The notes under the pieces: model-generated
Databases searched by the model: none
Told to the model about the DNA's origin: nothing
The model's input: only the letters and a program-made list of their open reading frames with translations
In this document: positions 8,152 through 10,154 of the stretch, one piece after another
How positions within the stretch are numbered: the stretch's first letter is position 1
Layout: the number at the start of each line of letters is the position of its first letter
Program-made: the position numbers and the translations under genes
NCBI GenBank assembly: GCA_015499985.1
Contig: JAAAUF010001219.1
Coordinates: 1-10,154, forward strand
DNA: 10,154 bases
Reading direction: 5' to 3'
From: Haplosporangium gracile
Lineage: Eukaryota; Mortierellomycota; Mortierellomycetes; Mortierellales; Mortierellaceae

Positions 8152-9138
8152 GGGAAATGGGTTTCCTGTTGTTTGTCTTCTTTTTGCTGCCTTGTCCCTA
8201 AATGTGTTTATGAGTGTGTGTGAATGTGTATGTGGTAGAAGAAAGGGATTCATGGAAGGAAAACAAAGAGTTGAGGGGCGTTACAGCGAGCCAGGGGGCG
8301 TGAGCGAATTTTTTTTTTTTTTTTTTTTTCTTTTTTTCATGCGACTTCTCCGCGTATGAATGAGCCGCGAAAATAGCACGAAAAAATAAAATCGCGCGCG
8401 CTGAGGTCATTAATGATAAAAGGGTCAATGGGCAGTCGTGAGAGCGCACACCAATGGGTGAAAATTAAAAAAAAATTAGACGTCCCTTCACTCTCAATTT
8501 GAACCCCCTACAACCACACAAATAGAATCTAGAACATTAATACAGCAAACGTACACATCGATTCGCTCCTGAGCTTCTACAGGCCCACTGCTGCTGTTGT
8601 TGTCGATGTCCAAATCGCCAACCCTACAGTCTTCAACAGTCAGCTTTTCAACTAAACACATTAAAGAAGAAAAACGAAAGGAGCTATCCAGAGAAGAAAG
8701 AACTAGAAACCCAAGTGTCAGACATGAGCCGTTTGTCACGTCAGCATCCAACCTACTTCTTTTTTTGACACCCGAGTAGAAAGATCCTAAAAAAACCAAA
8801 TGCTCCAAAACCTTTCGGTAGGAGCTGTCGCTGCCTAGTTCATGACCCGAATAACCAGTTTACATTCGTGTAACTACGAGATGTGCGACAGGTGGAAGTG
8901 GACAAAATAGTTTCCGGTCGAGCGACTCTTTTTCTTCTTTGCCGGGGCTGCACGTTCTCGTCATTCCGTAGACACTTTTTGCCTACGAGATGAAATATAA
9001 TAAAAGCGAGTTGCTGTGGGGAGATGGCATAAGGAAAGATGATGACTAGCCGATATGACAGAGACGAATATAATGACCAGTTTGTTCAGGCGAGGGGCGG
9101 AAAATAGGAGAGCCTAACCAGCATAGCGATCAACCCAA
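8152..9138. other. Region without a supported gene, includes SGNH promoter
   Basis: About 1 kb. It includes a poly-T run, CpG-rich patches (CGCGCGCG near 8393-8400; CCGCGAAAA near 8365) and a CCAAT at 8451-8455, all in a position to be the promoter of the leftward SGNH gene. From 8500 to 9100 there are short open frames on both strands, for example 8606-8779 (+), charged, 57 codons. None has a recognisable domain or a convincing splice chain. Confidence 0.5.
8309..8337. repeat. Poly-T tract (T21-C-T7)
   Basis: A 21-base T run, one C and seven more T, about 160-190 bp upstream of the SGNH start. It reads as a poly-A tract on that gene's strand, a nucleosome-disfavouring element typical of fungal promoters. 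Confidence 0.7.
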
Positions 9139-9294
9139 ATGTCTACCTGTGCTGCTGCTGTTCCTGTTGCAGCTGCTGCTCTTGCTTCATTGTGGTGGTC
9201 GTGTGCGTGTGTGTTTGTGCAGTTTTTTGTTGATCGACTAAACGAACAATATATCAAAGACATCCCATCAGAGGGAATGGTTAAGAAGTATTAA
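9139..9294 (+). CDS. Candidate 51-aa membrane microprotein
   Basis: Open frame starting ATGTCTACC with A at -3. It codes an Ala-rich N-terminus (residues 5-16), a hydrophobic segment with Trp, Cys, Val and Phe (about 17-33) and a charged tail (DRLNEQYIKDIP, 34-45, then EGMVKKY). A TATAATAAAA stretch lies at 8996-9005, about 140 bp upstream. I recognise no family. The Ala run is the frame-shifted reading of a CTG/CAG triplet tract, so composition alone could create the frame. On the opposite strand the same tract reads as a 15-codon Gln-rich ORF (9190-9143) with a leader-like CA-rich stretch before it. I cannot say which strand, if either, is translated. Confidence 0.2.
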   Translation: MSTCAAAVPVAAAALASLWWSCACVFVQFFVDRLNEQYIKDIPSEGMVKKY

Positions 9295-9422
9295 AAAAAC
9301 GACAAGTTAAATGGTGCAAAAAAAAAAAAAAAAAGAGGGTACCTTCTTTCCGTAGGTTCTATCCATTTTGCCACCAACCTGCGGACCAGCCCTGTCTTCA
9401 CGATGGACTATCCTTTGATCTG

Positions 9423-9427
9423 ATTGG
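9423..9427 (-). promoter_or_regulatory. CCAAT box (AGCCAATCA)
   Basis: On the - strand, AGCCAATCA (9429-9421) matches the NF-Y/Hap-complex consensus well. It could serve a leftward transcript starting around 9200-9370, but no convincing gene lies there. Confidence 0.4.
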
Positions 9428-9552
9428 CTACTGATAAAGGTGGATATTTCTTCTTTACCACCCCTGCTCAATCTAGCTTAAGGTTGGTTCGCATGGTTTC
9501 AGCTTCAGTTTGTGGACCGGGGACTGGGATATGATATCGCGTTCTCGATTAT

Positions 9553-9586
9553 CTGTACACGTACTGTACTGTACACAGTGCTGTAC
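9553..9586. repeat. Cluster of five GTAC (four CTGTAC) motifs
   Basis: GTAC occurs at 9555, 9561, 9566, 9571 and 9583, and CTGTAC at 9553, 9564, 9569 and 9581. The stretch is partly self-complementary and could form a small hairpin. Function unknown. Confidence 0.6.
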
Positions 9587-9898
9587 TGTCTGTCCTCTGT
9601 CGGAAAGAAGAAAGGGCCAGCGAAGCCGCAAGTAGTGAAAAGTACAGTAGTAGAAAGTGGAGAGTGGAGAGAGGCTACCATGAAAGGGAGCAAACAAATG
9701 AGAAAGAAGAGAGATCGCTGCCACCACGAAGTACGCACGCAGGTGCTCAGGGTGCGCTGGTTAATGTTTGACTCATATAGAGCTTTCCGTTGCTAGTTCG
9801 CCATTAGCATCTCAAAGTGTAACTCGAGAATACGCTACCCTCTTTCTTTCTCTTTCTATCGAGCTCGAGCTGCAGTGTTTCACACCCTCCACCCCTAG

Positions 9899-9946
9899 GG
9901 CCACTCGGCCACAATCAAGAGGCCACTATAGCCACACATGGGCCAC
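9899..9946 (+). promoter_or_regulatory. Five-copy (G/A)GCCAC motif cluster
   Basis: GGCCAC begins at 9899, 9907, 9921 and 9941, and AGCCAC at 9930, all in one orientation within 48 bases. The cluster lies about 120-165 bp upstream of a TATA box, where an activator-binding array would be expected. The binding factor is not identified. Confidence 0.55.
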
Positions 9947-10062
9947 TTCCCTCTCGCCATTCATATGAACACTAATCCCTGTCCCCACTTTAGACCCATC
10001 AGGCCAGAGCATCGTTACCGAGGAATGAGCAAGTATTTTGACCGGCACTTTTCCTCCAGTAG

Positions 10063-10068
10063 TATAAA
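10063..10068 (+). promoter_or_regulatory. TATA box of an off-window rightward gene
   Basis: TATAAA followed by a strongly CT-rich stretch up to the window end, the same TATA-then-pyrimidine layout seen before the gene at 109. An ATG at 10073 is too close to this TATA to lie in its transcript. Confidence 0.5.
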
Positions 10069-10154
10069 CTCAATGCTTCTCGTCTCTTTTTTTTTTTCGT
10101 TCATTGCCCAACAAGCTTCTCTCCAACGACCTCCTCTTCCTCTTCCTCCTTTTC

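Larger units (their letters stand above)
9295..10154. other. Non-coding right end, promoter of an off-window gene
   Basis: No supported gene in about 860 bases. It contains a 17-base A run at 9318-9334, a CCAAT box, a GTAC cluster, a pyrimidine-rich stretch at 9841-9860, a GGCCAC cluster, a TATA box and a terminal CT-rich stretch from 10080. The order in the last 260 bases suggests the promoter and leader of a rightward gene whose coding region lies outside the window. Confidence 0.55.

Noticed and set aside
8198..8449. - strand ORF with a run of lysines
   Set aside because: It is created by the poly-T/poly-A tract in the SGNH promoter region; no conserved content.
9343..9366. Possible - strand first exon coding MDRTYGKK with a good start context and a GTACCC donor
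   Set aside because: The peptide recalls the N-terminus of WAPL/Rad61-type proteins, but no downstream exon of that family is visible and the next phase-0 acceptors lead only into the short Gln tract or to stops. The CCAAT box only 55 bp upstream also sits too close.
10073..10154. ATG followed by a signal-peptide-like open frame to the window end
   Set aside because: It begins only 5 bases after the TATA box, so it should not be in that transcript, and the frame is produced by a T/CT-rich leader.
1..10154. tRNA, rRNA, snoRNA, CRISPR arrays, transposon ends
   Set aside because: I looked for B-box-like GGTTCGA, paired C/D boxes, regularly spaced direct repeats with unique spacers, and long terminal inverted repeats by eye. 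None was convincing; tRNAscan-SE, Rfam and a repeat library search would be decisive.

Overview
This window looks like nuclear DNA of an early-diverging filamentous fungus, most likely Mortierellomycotina/Mucoromycota. The reasons are short GT-AG introns (about 90-290 bp), CTAAC-type branch points, AATAAA-type poly(A) signals, long A/T homopolymers, pyrimidine-rich leaders, and a TKL-like kinase with a glutamine-rich N-terminus. The lineage is inferred from style and gene content; nothing here proves it. I see no operon, Shine-Dalgarno site, CRISPR array, tRNA, rRNA or recognisable transposon.

Layout, left to right: (1) 109-582 (+), a small GSKIP-domain protein with its own TATA-like core promoter. 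(2) 583-1184, a convergent 3' region with A-tracts. (3) 3298-1185 (-), a two-exon Q-rich TKL-type protein kinase of 652 residues. (4) 3299-5167, a divergent 1.9 kb promoter region with a polypurine tract, a four-copy AGYGATCWA repeat and a CGCCAA palindrome. (5) 5168-6502 (+), a three-exon RBM42-type RNA-binding protein of 308 residues. (6) 6503-6686, a compact tail-to-tail 3' region with a poly(A) signal on each strand. (7) 8151-6687 (-), a seven-exon membrane-anchored SGNH/GDSL-like protein of 276 residues. (8) 8152-10154, mostly non-coding. It holds one weak 51-codon ORF, a CCAAT box, a GTAC cluster, a GGCCAC cluster and a TATA box that seems to serve a rightward gene starting beyond the window.

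Exons were joined by eye. For the three spliced genes, reading frame, GT-AG ends and family motifs agree at every junction. The genes do not form an obvious pathway: signalling (GSKIP-like, kinase), RNA processing (RBM42) and a lipase-fold protein simply lie next to each other, with two tail-to-tail pairs and one head-to-head pair.

I did not find a convincing new multi-gene system. The observations most worth a second look are the SGNH protein whose nucleophile serine is replaced by aspartate while the rest of the catalytic site is kept, the kinase gene whose catalytic domain depends on a weak 5' splice site with a near-perfect competitor just downstream, and the phased motif clusters in the promoter regions.
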